Source: Streptomyces bungoensis
GTDB lineage: Bacteria; Actinomycetota; Actinomycetes; Streptomycetales; Streptomycetaceae
Direction of reading: 5' to 3'
Length of the DNA: 64,000 bases
NCBI RefSeq assembly: GCF_001514215.1
Contig: NZ_KQ948870.1
Location: 62,001-126,000, forward strand
This document shows positions 27,102 through 35,597 of the stretch, in pieces. A model generated the notes under the pieces. That model was not told where the DNA came from, ran no database searches, and saw only the letters and a list, made by a program, of their open reading frames with translations. A program made the position numbers and the translations under genes. The number at the start of each line of letters is the position of its first letter. The stretch's first letter is position 1.

Positions 27102-27141
27102 GATAGCGCGACATGTCCCGTTTTTCGGGTATCGCCCTATC
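27102..27141. promoter_or_regulatory. 40-bp interrupted palindrome upstream of the ABC fusion (candidate operator)
   Basis: The outer arms GATAGCGCGA (27102-27111) and TCGCCCTATC (27132-27141) pair at nine of ten positions; inside them CCCG-TTTTT-CGGG (27117-27129) forms a second short stem. It lies 10 bp upstream of the chosen GTG start and between two genes transcribed in the same direction. It could be an operator or a leader hairpin; the T-run in the loop on the plus strand does not make a terminator for the minus strand. Confidence 0.45.
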
Positions 27142-27221
27142 TGTTCTTCGGTGGCGCGCAACTCGAGAGGGGCCTCGTGTAGGCCATTCGACGGAGCGGG
27201 GAGATCCCGGCTTCGCGAGTG

Positions 27222-27980
27222 TCAGACCTCGGGGCGGAGCATCGGGGGGTTGAGCAGGGTGGCGCCGCCTGCCCGGAAGAGCTGGGCCGGCCGACCGCCC
27301 TGGCGGGTGGTGGTGCCGCCCGTGGGCACGAGGAATCCCGGTGTTCCGGTGACCTTGCGGTGGAAGTTGCGCGGGTCGAGCGCCACGCCCCACACCGCCT
27401 CGTAGACCCGGCGCAGCTCTCCGACGGTGAACTCCGGCGGGCAGAACGCGGTGGCCAGCGACGAGTACTCGATCTTGGATCGGGCCCGCTCGACCCCGTC
27501 GGCGAGAACCTGGGCGTGGTCGAAGGCGAGCGGCGCCACGGGTTCGCCGTCACGGCCGTATCCGCCCTGCTCGAGCAGTTCCTCGACCGGCGCCCAGCGC
27601 GCGTTGCTCGCGTCGCCGCCTGCCCGGGGTGCGGGCAGGTCCGGGGCGAGCGCGAGGTGCGCGACGCTGACGACCCGCATCCGCGGGTCCCGCTTCGGGT
27701 CGCCGTAGGTGGCCAGCTGCTCCAGATGCGCACCGTTGTCCTGGACCGGAACGGAGGGATCATGGGCACGCAGCCCGGTCTCCTCCGCCAGCTCACGCGC
27801 CGCCGCCTGGGACAGGTCCTCGTCGGCCCGCACGAAACCGCCGGGCAGGGCCCAGCGCCCCTGGAACGGCGGCTCGCCCCTGCGTACCGCCAGCGCGCAC
27901 AGGGCATGGCGGCGCACGGTCAGCACGACCAGGTCCACGGTCACGGCGAAGGGCGGAAAGGCTGACGGGTCGTAGGGCAT
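27222..27980 (-). CDS. Nudix hydrolase-like transcriptional regulator (NrtR type)
   Basis: A 252-residue protein with a Nudix domain and a C-terminal winged helix, the arrangement of NrtR, which controls NAD or sugar metabolism after sensing an ADP-ribose-type ligand. The Nudix box is complete: G-x5-E-x7-RE-L-x-EE-x-G-L in GGFVRADEDLSQ plus AAARELAEETGL. The C-terminal domain shows the typical EFTVGELRRVYEAVWGV and NFHRKVTG. Because the catalytic glutamates remain, hydrolase activity cannot be excluded. The ATG at 27980 directly follows a small inverted repeat. Possible targets are itself and the ABC fusion downstream, since both upstream regions carry palindromes; this is inference. Confidence 0.85.
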   Translation of the reverse strand: MPYDPSAFPPFAVTVDLVVLTVRRHALCALAVRRGEPPFQGRWALPGGFVRADEDLSQAAARELAEETGLRAHDPSVPVQDNGAHLEQLATYGDPKRDPRMRVVSVAHLALAPDLPAPRAGGDASNARWAPVEELLEQGGYGRDGEPVAPLAFDHAQVLADGVERARSKIEYSSLATAFCPPEFTVGELRRVYEAVWGVALDPRNFHRKVTGTPGFLVPTGGTTTRQGGRPAQLFRAGGATLLNPPMLRPEV

Positions 27981-28317
27981 GCCGCGATCATAGTCGTCTG
28001 CCTGACGATAAACACTCCCTTCCCCGACCGCGCAGGTGCGGGGTCCGCTTCCTTCCGGTCTGGGGCGCGGCGCGGTCTCCCGTTCGCCCTTCGGACGCGT
28101 CGTGCGAGGTCGCCCTTCGCGTCGCAGCCCGTCCGTCTTCCTCCTCGTGCCGTCGTGAGTCCCGGTCGGCCGACCGGGGCAGCGAAGCGGTGCGGTGGCG
28201 GCCGGCGCGTCGGCGGGTGGGGTCGGCGGGTTGCGGGCGTGCCGGGGGCGGCCCCCGGCCCGGCCGTGCCTCGCTGGTGGTGAGGGGCCGGCATCGGCCG
28301 TGTCCCCCGGGTGGCGC
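27981..28317. other. Intergenic region upstream of the Nudix regulator
   Basis: These 337 bp lie between two minus-strand genes. Close to the Nudix start is an inverted repeat TCGTC-TGCCT-GACGA (27994-28008), overlapping an AT-rich patch (CATAG, ATAAAC) that may be the promoter; it could be an autoregulatory site. The rest is very GC-rich and shows no gene, only arginine-rich frame artefacts. No clear terminator for the DUF4192 gene was identified. Confidence 0.45.
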
Positions 28318-29856
28318 TCATCCGTCCCTTTCGGTTTCCCGACGACCGCTCGCCGCCGCGGCGCCGTCGCTCATGGCGTCGCCCGCGCGCGTACGCGTGC
28401 CGCTCTGCCGCACACGGCCCGGACGCGCAGGCCCGGCCGCCGGTGGTTGCGGAGGGGAGCCTGCCGGGCGGCTCCGTCCGTCGTCGCCCCGCAACCGACG
28501 AGGGCCGCCGTCCACGTCCTGCGAAGCCCGTGTCCGGCGTCGGCGCCGGCCGCCGGCGGCGCCCGCGGGCCGCGCGGCAGCGCCTCCCTGCGCCGGGGTG
28601 ACCGTCCCGGCATCCTCCTCAGCCATCGTCGGGGGCTCGTCAGAGGCCTCATCCTCTCCCCGGTCCTCCGGGGCTGGCCCCTCGCGTTCCGTGCGCAGGC
28701 AGCGGCGGATCGACTCGGGGTCGAGTCCTTCGTTGCAGGCCTGGTGCAGCAGGCGGGCGAAGAGGTAGTCGGGGTCCGCGCCCAGGGCCATCGCGAAGGC
28801 CTCACGGGCCTCCAGTTCGTCGCCGGCCGACCAGGCCACCCAGCCCGCGAGCGTCAGCGGGGCGGCGGCGTGCTCGCGGTAGGGCCCGACGCAACGACGG
28901 GCCAGCGCGCGCCAGAGCCGCAGCGCCGGACCGGCCTCGTCTCCTTCCATCCAGGCGGCCGCCCGGTCGCGGGTCGTGCGGTCCTGGAGCCCGAGGATCA
29001 GTGTGGCCGCCTCGTCGTGGGCGAGCAGTTCGTCGTCGCGGAGGTCGGCCGGGTGCGCACCGGACACGGGGGGTGCCGCGGCGAACCTGCCGATGATCCG
29101 CTCGGCCAGCTCGAGGGTCTCCTCGGCCACGGCCGCCCGGGCCGTGTCGTCCAGGATGCGGGGCACCAGCGCCATGCCGGCGGAGTCCAGGGCGACCTCC
29201 TGATCCAGCGCCGCGCCGGTCTCCCAGGGCAGCAACCTGGCCCGCAACTCCCGCAGTGTGCCGCGCACTTGGATGCCCGCGTAGGTAGCTGCGGCGGCCA
29301 GGACGGAAGTGCCCGGCAGACCCATGGGCGTGCCGTCGTCGGGGCAGCATCCCTCGGCCCCGCAGCTGTAGGACCAGAAGCGGCCGTCCGCGATGCACAG
29401 TGACTCGATCACCGGAATGTCGAGATCGCTGCACTTTACGCGGACCGCGTCGGCGAGCGGTGCGAGCCGGAGCATGACGTCCCGGCCCGTTTCCCCCCGG
29501 CTGGGTTCCTGGCAGAAGAAGGCGATCAGCCGCTGGGGCCGGTTGCCGCGTCGCTCGCTCGTGGCCACGAACCCTTGGGCCAGCTGCCGCGCGGCGTCGC
29601 CCCAGTCCTCCTCGCTCGCCGGGATGCCCAGCCGGGCCCGCCCGCCGAACCTGCCGCGGCCTGCCCGGTCGTGCAGGGCGACCAGCACGATGCTGTCCTC
29701 GGGCCGGTAACCGAGCAGATAGGGCAGGGCGTCGGCCAGCTCGGCCGGGGTGCGCAGGGTGACCTGGGTTTCGTGCGCGGACTCCTCGCCCAGAAACTCC
29801 CGTCGTGCGGTGTCGTCGTTTTCGAACGATCCGGTCGTTTCGCTGTGGTTCGTCAT
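28318..29856 (-). CDS. DUF4192 family protein
   Basis: A 512-residue actinobacterial protein of unknown function. Residues about 28-400 form the DUF4192 domain, opening with VTLRTPAELADALPYLLGYR and continuing with DSIVLVAL, a cluster of cysteines and glycines (CGAEGCCPDDG) and a helical repeat-like C-terminal half (LTLAGWVAWSAGDELEAREA resembles TPR helices). The last 110 residues are low-complexity and arginine-rich. The ATG at 29856 is the likely start; upstream frame lacks similarity. It is divergent from the RecQ-type helicase, 175 bp away, an arrangement that may reflect shared control. I cannot assign an activity. Confidence 0.8.
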   Translation of the reverse strand: MTNHSETTGSFENDDTARREFLGEESAHETQVTLRTPAELADALPYLLGYRPEDSIVLVALHDRAGRGRFGGRARLGIPASEEDWGDAARQLAQGFVATSERRGNRPQRLIAFFCQEPSRGETGRDVMLRLAPLADAVRVKCSDLDIPVIESLCIADGRFWSYSCGAEGCCPDDGTPMGLPGTSVLAAAATYAGIQVRGTLRELRARLLPWETGAALDQEVALDSAGMALVPRILDDTARAAVAEETLELAERIIGRFAAAPPVSGAHPADLRDDELLAHDEAATLILGLQDRTTRDRAAAWMEGDEAGPALRLWRALARRCVGPYREHAAAPLTLAGWVAWSAGDELEAREAFAMALGADPDYLFARLLHQACNEGLDPESIRRCLRTEREGPAPEDRGEDEASDEPPTMAEEDAGTVTPAQGGAAARPAGAAGGRRRRRTRASQDVDGGPRRLRGDDGRSRPAGSPPQPPAAGPARPGRVRQSGTRTRAGDAMSDGAAAASGRRETERDG

Positions 29857-30031
29857 GCGCAGACGATCTCGCGTATCCCAGGATTCCGCTTGAGGCTGTG
29901 GACAACTCGAATCAGGGACACGACAAGGCGGCACCGTGGCCGGCGCCTCGTCCGCGGCCGAAGCGCCGCGGCGGTCCACTCGCGCCCGGGGTCCGGCCCG
30001 GTTGTCGGTGGCGTCCTGTTGTATGGGACGT

Positions 30032-32188
30032 ATGGAGCACACGAGCAACGCGGATCTCCGGGCGCAGGCCGACGCCGTCCTCGCCCGCCTCGTCGGGGAC
30101 GCCACGGGTACGGCCCGGCTGCGCGAGGACCAGTGGCGGGCCGTCGAGGCGCTGGTCGCCGACCGGCGGCGGGCCCTGGTCGTGCAGCGCACGGGGTGGG
30201 GCAAGTCCGCGGTGTACTTCGTGGCGACCTCGCTGCTGCGGGCCAGAGGGAGCGGGCCCACGGTGATCGTCTCCCCGCTGCTCGCGCTGATGCGCAACCA
30301 GGTGGAGGCCGCGGCCAGGGCCGGGATCCACGCCCGGACCATCAACTCCTCCAACTCCGAGGAGTGGGAAGCCGTCCAGACCGAGATCGCGGCCGGCGAG
30401 GTCGACGTGCTGCTCGTCAGCCCCGAGCGACTGAACAACCCGGACTTCCGCGACCAGGTCCTGCCCAAGCTCGCCGCGGCGACCGGGCTGCTCGTCGTTG
30501 ACGAGGCCCACTGCATCTCGGACTGGGGACACGACTTCCGTCCCGACTACCGGCGTCTGCGCACGATGCTCGGTGATCTCGTTCCGGGCGTCCCCGTGCT
30601 GGCCACCACCGCCACCGCCAACGCGCGGGTGACCGCCGACGTCGCCGAGCAGCTCGGCACCGGCGGCACCTCGGACGCCCTCGTGCTGCGCGGGCCGCTG
30701 GACCGGGAGAGCCTGAGCCTCGGCGTGCTGCGGCTGCCGGACGCCGCGCACCGGATGGCCTGGCTCGCGGACCACCTCGACGAGCTACCGGGTTCGGGCA
30801 TCATCTACACGCTGACCGTGGCCGCCGCCGAGGAGGTCGCGGCCTTCCTGAGGCAGCGGGGGCACACCGTCGCCTCGTACACGGGCAGGACGGAGAACGC
30901 CGACCGCCAGCAGGCCGAGGAGGATCTGCTCGGCAACCGGGTCAAGGCGCTGGTCGCCACGTCCGCGCTCGGCATGGGCTTCGACAAGCCGGACCTCGGG
31001 TTCGTCGTGCATCTCGGTTCGCCCTCCTCGCCCATCGCCTACTACCAGCAGGTCGGACGCGCCGGACGCGGCGTCGAGCACGCCGAGGTGCTGCTGCTGC
31101 CCGGCGTGGAGGACGAGGCGATCTGGGAGTACTTCGCCTCCCTCGCCTTCCCCTCCGAAGAGCTGGTGCGTCGCACCCTGGACGTCCTCGCCCGGGCCGA
31201 GGGACCGCTGTCGCTCCCCGCGCTGGAGCCGCTGGTCGAGCTGCGCCGCTCCCGGCTGGAGACCATGCTCAAGGTCCTCGACGTGGACGGAGCCGTCCGG
31301 CGCGTCAAGGGCGGCTGGATCGCGACGGGGCAGCCGTGGTCGTACGACACCGAGCGCTACAGCTGGGTCGCCCGGCAACGCAAGGCGGAACAACAGGCCA
31401 TGCGCGAGTACGCGTCCACCGATCAGTGCCGCATGGAGTTCCTCCAGCGCCAGCTCGACGACGAGGGCGCCAAACCCTGCGGCCGCTGCGACAACTGCGC
31501 GGGTCCGCGCTTCACCGTCGGTGCCTCCACGGCGGCCCTGGACGCGGCACGCGCCGATCTCGGCCGTGCCGGGGTCGAGGTGGAGCCCCGCCGCATGTGG
31601 CCGACGGGTCTCGCGGCCATCGGGATCGACCTGAGGGGACGCATCCCGGCCGGTGAACAGGCCTCCTCCGGGAGGGCACTGGGCCGGCTGTCGGACATCG
31701 GCTGGGGCAACCGGCTGCGCCCCCTCCTGGCGCCTCAGTCACCCGACGCGCCGGTGCCCGACGACGTGACCCGAGCCGTGGTGGAGGTGCTGGCCGACTG
31801 GGCGAAGGGCCCCGGCGGCTGGGCTGCGGGCGCCGGACCCCGGCCCGTGGGTGTGGTGACCGTGCCCTCGCGCACCCGGCCGGCGCTGATCCACTCCCTG
31901 GGCGCCCGCATCGCCGAGATCGGCCGGTTGCCGCTGCTCGGATCGGTGGAGTATGCAGGTGAGGTACCACGGGTGCCGCGCAGCAACAGCGCTCAGCGAC
32001 TCAAGGCCCTCGCCGACGCGCTGACGGTGCCGCCCGCCCTCGCCTCCGCGCTCGCCGAGGCAGGCGGCCCGGTGCTGCTGGTCGACGATTTCACGGAGAC
32101 CGGCTGGACTCTCGCGGTCACGGCACGCCTGCTCAGACGCGCGGGAGCCGGCGGCGTGCTGCCCCTGGTAATGGCCGTGCAGGGCTGA
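30032..32188 (+). CDS. RecQ-type DNA helicase with C-terminal phosphoribosyltransferase-like segment
   Basis: A 718-residue superfamily 2 helicase. Walker A is RTGWGKSA (53-60), motif II DEAH (157-160) within VVDEAHCISDWGHDFRPDY, and the arginine-finger motif VI is QQVGRAGRG. A RecQ zinc site is suggested by KPCGRCDNC near 480. The final part carries VLLVDDFTETGWT (about 681-693), the PRPP-loop pattern of type I phosphoribosyltransferases such as ComF. The ATG at 30032 is preferred over one at 30023. RecQ enzymes unwind 3'-overhang and recombination intermediates; what the PRTase-like tail adds is unknown. Walker A has Trp where most RecQ proteins have a small residue (TGxGKS). Confidence 0.88.
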   Translation: MEHTSNADLRAQADAVLARLVGDATGTARLREDQWRAVEALVADRRRALVVQRTGWGKSAVYFVATSLLRARGSGPTVIVSPLLALMRNQVEAAARAGIHARTINSSNSEEWEAVQTEIAAGEVDVLLVSPERLNNPDFRDQVLPKLAAATGLLVVDEAHCISDWGHDFRPDYRRLRTMLGDLVPGVPVLATTATANARVTADVAEQLGTGGTSDALVLRGPLDRESLSLGVLRLPDAAHRMAWLADHLDELPGSGIIYTLTVAAAEEVAAFLRQRGHTVASYTGRTENADRQQAEEDLLGNRVKALVATSALGMGFDKPDLGFVVHLGSPSSPIAYYQQVGRAGRGVEHAEVLLLPGVEDEAIWEYFASLAFPSEELVRRTLDVLARAEGPLSLPALEPLVELRRSRLETMLKVLDVDGAVRRVKGGWIATGQPWSYDTERYSWVARQRKAEQQAMREYASTDQCRMEFLQRQLDDEGAKPCGRCDNCAGPRFTVGASTAALDAARADLGRAGVEVEPRRMWPTGLAAIGIDLRGRIPAGEQASSGRALGRLSDIGWGNRLRPLLAPQSPDAPVPDDVTRAVVEVLADWAKGPGGWAAGAGPRPVGVVTVPSRTRPALIHSLGARIAEIGRLPLLGSVEYAGEVPRVPRSNSAQRLKALADALTVPPALASALAEAGGPVLLVDDFTETGWTLAVTARLLRRAGAGGVLPLVMAVQG

Positions 32189-32209
32189 GCACCCTGCGGC
32201 ACGCGCACG

Positions 32210-32237
32210 GGCCACGGCGCACGCACGCGCCGTGGCC
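32210..32237 (+). terminator. Terminator after recQ-type gene
   Basis: GGCCACGGCGC (32210-32220) pairs perfectly with GCGCCGTGGCC (32227-32237) across a six-base loop, 22 bp after the helicase stop. Confidence 0.75.
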
Positions 32238-32466
32238 GAACGCCTCAGGGGTCAAGCGCGGCTCCTGTGGGTAGGGATATAAGCCACGCACCACCAGATA
32301 ACAGTCGGTGGCCCCAATTGCTCGTTGCCGCATCCAAGTTCGACAGGAAGAATTGAAGTCCGCTCCCCGCACGGCTCACCCGCGCTCCGGTTGGGCTCCG
32401 CTGCGGTGCGCGCTCCCCCGAATCCGACCTCGCCCTCAGTGTGGGCGCGTAGCCGAAGGGAGGAAC

Positions 32467-33081
32467 GTGACCTTCGGATTCGCCTCCTCGACCTCGGCGG
32501 CCTCGCTGTCGCCGGCCGCGTCCGCCAGTCGCCTGCTCGAGCCCGCGGAGTGGGCCGCTGCCGGAATTCCCCTGCTGCGCAACCCGCGTGAGGTCGTCAG
32601 CGGGTTGCACGCCCGGCACCGTCCCAAGCCCTCCACGGCGATCGTGGCCGTGCTGGATCCCGAGGAACGACTGTGTGCCAGCGCCTCGTTCGTCCGGCGT
32701 CCGGCCCCGGCCGACGGCTGGATGTTCCGCAACGCGCTGCTCGCCCAGTTGCGCCGGGTCATTCCGCACGACCTGCGCCGGCGCACCCCGGTACGCACCG
32801 CCGTGCTGCTCTACTGCCGTGAGGGCGACGCGCGTTGGACCGAGGAGGACGGCGCCTGGATGTGGGGACTGCGCGACGCCTGCACGCTGCACGGGCTGCG
32901 CTGCGGGGCGTACATCACCCTGACCGGCGACGGCTGGCAGGTGCTCGGCGAGGGGCGCGGCGGGCGCCGCCCCAACGCCCACTCGGAGCCGGAGCCCTTC
33001 GCCATGTCGGAAGCTCCCCCGCAGACCCCGCGCACCGGCGGCCCGGTCTCCGAGGTGCTCCGCCGCGCGGCCGCCCGCTGA
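32467..33081 (+). CDS. Conserved hypothetical protein
   Basis: A 204-residue protein starting at the GTG at 32467, which has a strong AGGGAGGAAC leader. I do not recognise the family with confidence. The N-terminal 25 residues are Ala/Ser-rich. A mixed alpha/beta core of about 130 residues follows: WMFRNALLAQLRRVIPHDLR, VRTAVLLYCREGD, a Trp-rich WTEEDGAWMWGLRD and LRCGAYITLTGDGWQVL. The C-terminal 40 residues are charged and unstructured. No signal peptide or membrane segment is visible. It lies downstream of the helicase on the same strand but behind a terminator and a 278-bp gap that includes an AT-rich patch near 32280-32345, so it probably has its own promoter. Confidence 0.75.
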   Translation: MTFGFASSTSAASLSPAASASRLLEPAEWAAAGIPLLRNPREVVSGLHARHRPKPSTAIVAVLDPEERLCASASFVRRPAPADGWMFRNALLAQLRRVIPHDLRRRTPVRTAVLLYCREGDARWTEEDGAWMWGLRDACTLHGLRCGAYITLTGDGWQVLGEGRGGRRPNAHSEPEPFAMSEAPPQTPRTGGPVSEVLRRAAAR

Positions 33082-33312
33082 CGGGCACGGCTCTTCCGGG
33101 GCCGGCGCTCCAGCAGCCCGCACGCGTCGGGCAGGCGCTGCCCGACACCTCCTGGCGGCACGGTCCAGCCACGCACCGGCAGTGCTCCACCGCCGGCACG
33201 GGCCGTCCCGGCGGTGGACGGCCACGGTCGGTCATCCGGGCATGCCGAAGGCCGCGCCGTCCCCCGGAGGCACCTGTTCACCACGCGGACGCCCCGCGGG
33301 GCCGGGCGTGGC

Positions 33313-33924
33313 TCAGACGCCCGCGCCCAGCACCGAGTTGATCCGCTGCGGGTCTCCGCAGACGATCAGCAGGGCACCGGCCCGGGAGTGGGCCAGCGGC
33401 AGGGCGGTGGCGGCAGCGCCGGCAGGGCCGCCGTTGACGGCCACGACGACCACGGGACGCGACGCGGCACGGGAGGCCAGGGCTGCGTCCGCGTAGAAGA
33501 CGTCGTCACCGGCGTCGTGCTGCGCCCAGTAGGAGGCTTCGCCGAAGGACAGTTCGTGCTCGGCCCACGGGTGCTGGGCGCCGGTGGTGAGCACCAGCAC
33601 CTCTCCGGGGGCACGACCCGACTCCAGGAGCAGGTCCACCGCCTCCTCGGCGGCGTCGAGCGCTCCCTCGGCCGAGGCCGGGATCAGCTGGATCTGCGGG
33701 GCCGCCGCGGTGGCGGCGGGAGCGGCCGGGCCCGACGGGCCAGGCTTGACCGGAGCCACGTCACGCGGCGTGCGCTGCACCGGCGGCGTAGGCCGCAGAG
33801 GGCCGGGACGACCGGGGCGGGACGGAGCCGCGGGGCGGGGGCCGGGTACGGGGCGGGGGGTCGGCGCGGTGCGGGGACCCTGGGCACTCTCGTGAATCTG
33901 AGGCTCCTCGGGAATGAGAGGCAT
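33313..33924 (-). CDS. Hypothetical protein with proline-rich N-terminus
   Basis: A 203-residue protein (MPLIPEEPQIHES) whose residues 15-75 are mostly Pro, Arg, Gly and Ala and whose last 115 residues look folded: EGALDAAEEAVDLLLESG, APGEVLVLTTGAQHPWAEHE, FGEASYWAQHDAGDDVFYAD, then VVVVAVNGGP and ALLIVCGDPQRI. This C-terminal part is faintly reminiscent of the end of UvrD-like helicases, but helicase motifs I-III are absent, so I give no function. The ATG at 33924 has no ribosome-binding site and is preceded within five bases by the AT-rich palindrome at 33929-33940, which suggests a leaderless or repressed message. Confidence 0.7.
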   Translation of the reverse strand: MPLIPEEPQIHESAQGPRTAPTPRPVPGPRPAAPSRPGRPGPLRPTPPVQRTPRDVAPVKPGPSGPAAPAATAAAPQIQLIPASAEGALDAAEEAVDLLLESGRAPGEVLVLTTGAQHPWAEHELSFGEASYWAQHDAGDDVFYADAALASRAASRPVVVVAVNGGPAGAAATALPLAHSRAGALLIVCGDPQRINSVLGAGV

Positions 33925-33928
33925 GAGC

Positions 33929-33940
33929 TGATATTTATCA
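33929..33940. promoter_or_regulatory. AT-rich 12-bp palindrome at the start of the hypothetical gene
   Basis: TGATATTTATCA: arms TGATA and TATCA around TT. Such an AT run is rare in this GC-rich window. Read on the minus strand, TGATAAATATCA can also supply a -10 element for a leaderless transcript of the gene that starts four bases further on. Confidence 0.4.
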
Positions 33941-33992
33941 AACGTTGGTGCGGTGCGGGTGACCGGGTGGCACATCAGTGCGAGCGAACCCG

Positions 33993-34694
33993 TCAGAAGT
34001 CGAAGCCGAGCTGGCCTTCGATCTCCGGAACGCTTGCGTCCGCCCAGCTGCGGGCCTTCTTGAGATGCCGCCACTGGGGCAGCGCATCAAGATACGCCCA
34101 CGACAAACGGTGGTACGGGGTGGGGCCCCGCTCCTCCAGAGCGGCCTTGTGCACAGGCGACGGATACCCGGCGTTGTCCGCGAATCCGAAGTCTGCATGG
34201 TCGATACCCAGTTCGGCCATCATTTTGTCGCGCTGAACCTTGGCGATGACGGACGCCGCCGCGACGGCCACGCACGACCGGTCACCCTTGATCACCGTGC
34301 GCACCTTCCACGGGGCACCGAGATAGTCGTGCTTCCCGTCGAGGATCACGGCGTCGGGTCGGACCGGCAGGGTGTCCAGGGCACGCACGGCGGCAAGCCG
34401 TAGCGCGGCGGTCATCCCCAGGTCGTCGATCTCCTCGGGAGAAGCATGCCCCAGGCCGTAGGACGTCACCCATGACCGCAGTATCCCGGCCAGTTCCGTA
34501 CGCCGCTTGATGGTCAGCAGCTTGGAGTCGGTCAGACCCTCGGGCGGCCGGCGCAGTCCGGTGATCGCCGCGCAGACGGTGACGGGTCCGGCCCAGGCAC
34601 CTCGCCCCACCTCGTCGACACCGGCAATGATCTTCGCTCCGGTCGTGGCGCGCAGGGAGCGCTCGACGGTATGAGTAGGTGGTTCGTACGGCAT
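33993..34694 (-). CDS. rnhB: Ribonuclease HII
   Basis: It cuts the RNA strand of RNA-DNA hybrids and starts removal of single ribonucleotides from DNA. The 233 residues show the family pattern: GVDEVGRGAWAGPV (Asp and Glu metal ligands at about 26-27), the LTDSKLL motif, ILDGK with the third carboxylate, SVIAKVQRDKMM, and NAGYPSPVHKAAL near the C-terminus. The ATG at 34694 is preceded by TACCCT at a distance typical of a -10 box in a leaderless Streptomyces gene, and no Shine-Dalgarno sequence is present. It precedes the hypothetical proline-rich gene on the same strand. Confidence 0.95.
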   Translation of the reverse strand: MPYEPPTHTVERSLRATTGAKIIAGVDEVGRGAWAGPVTVCAAITGLRRPPEGLTDSKLLTIKRRTELAGILRSWVTSYGLGHASPEEIDDLGMTAALRLAAVRALDTLPVRPDAVILDGKHDYLGAPWKVRTVIKGDRSCVAVAAASVIAKVQRDKMMAELGIDHADFGFADNAGYPSPVHKAALEERGPTPYHRLSWAYLDALPQWRHLKKARSWADASVPEIEGQLGFDF

Positions 34695-34787
34695 GGCGCC
34701 CTTAGGGTACGCCGCCGGGATCCCCGCGCGACACCCCGGTCAGCCGGGGGCTGGGCCGCCCGGCACCGAAAGCGTTCACGGACGCGC

Positions 34788-35411
34788 TCAGGTGCCGCTG
34801 GGCCGCAGCAGCGGGAGCATCAGCTGGTCGATCATCTCCTCAAGGTCCTGATCACTCCATTCGCTCGCGCACATCTTCGATCGGTACATCATCATGGCCG
34901 GAACGGCGTCGAAGACGTACCCGTTCGCCGCGTCGGAGCGGACGTCACCCCGCTCCATCCCGCGGGCGATGACCTGCCGCAGCAGCGTGATGGTCGGCTC
35001 GACCACACCCTCGAAGATCACGCCATGGAAGCGCTCGACCTGCGCCGGATCGCATTCGTGAATCACCGCACGCAACGCGAAGCCGGGGCGCGAGTACATG
35101 GCGTCCCGGGCTCGCCTGCACAGGAACAGCAGATCCTCACGCACACTGCCGAAGTCCGGCGCCCCTTCGATGCGCGGCAGTCCGGCCTCGAGGGCGGCGG
35201 CGACCAGGTCCTCCTTGGAGGACCAGCGCCGATAGACCGCGGCCTTGCCGGTCTGGGCGCCGGCTGCGACCCCCTCCATCGTCAGGCCGTTCCAGCCGAC
35301 CGTGCTCAGCTGCTCCAGAGCGGCGTCCAGGATCGCGCGCTCGAGCACGGCACCGCGCCGACGAGGGGACGCCGTCCGGGCAGGGGGTGCCGTCCAGCGC
35401 GAGGTAACCAT
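34788..35411 (-). CDS. TetR/AcrR family transcriptional repressor
   Basis: A 207-residue regulator. The N-terminal HTH spans about 25-75 (AILDAALEQLSTVGWNGLTM, then GAQTGKAAVYRRWSSKEDLV). The C-terminal helical domain, about 85-205, should bind a ligand, probably a substrate of the efflux pump next door. The ATG at 35411 has GGAG seven bases upstream; a longer in-frame stretch upstream runs through the operators and is not coding. It is divergent from the MFS transporter, and two identical-core palindromes lie between them, so it most likely represses both genes. Confidence 0.93.
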   Translation of the reverse strand: MVTSRWTAPPARTASPRRRGAVLERAILDAALEQLSTVGWNGLTMEGVAAGAQTGKAAVYRRWSSKEDLVAAALEAGLPRIEGAPDFGSVREDLLFLCRRARDAMYSRPGFALRAVIHECDPAQVERFHGVIFEGVVEPTITLLRQVIARGMERGDVRSDAANGYVFDAVPAMMMYRSKMCASEWSDQDLEEMIDQLMLPLLRPSGT

Positions 35412-35506
35412 CCGTATTTCTCCAGCGGGCAGGGTGAGCGGGGGATTGCGAGGCGGGGACGCGCCGTGTCGCCGCACAGGGGGACGCGACCGACGACGCG
35501 AGATTA

Positions 35507-35526
35507 AGTGAACGCTTGCGTTCACT
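35507..35526. promoter_or_regulatory. TetR-family operator, copy 1
   Basis: AGTGAACGC-TT-GCGTTCACT: 9-bp perfect arms. It is the copy nearer the repressor gene. TetR-family dimers bind such short palindromes, and the same arms recur 48 bp away. Confidence 0.85.
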
Positions 35527-35554
35527 ACTGGGGACTCACTACCGTTGACGCGAC

Positions 35555-35574
35555 AGTGAACGCGAGCGTTCACT
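35555..35574. promoter_or_regulatory. TetR-family operator, copy 2
   Basis: AGTGAACGC-GA-GCGTTCACT: the same 9-bp arms as copy 1 with a different two-base centre. It begins five bases after a TTGACG (35545-35550) that could be the -35 hexamer of the MFS gene, so bound repressor would block that promoter. Confidence 0.85.
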
Positions 35575-35597
35575 AACACCTTTGTGGGGGACCCATC

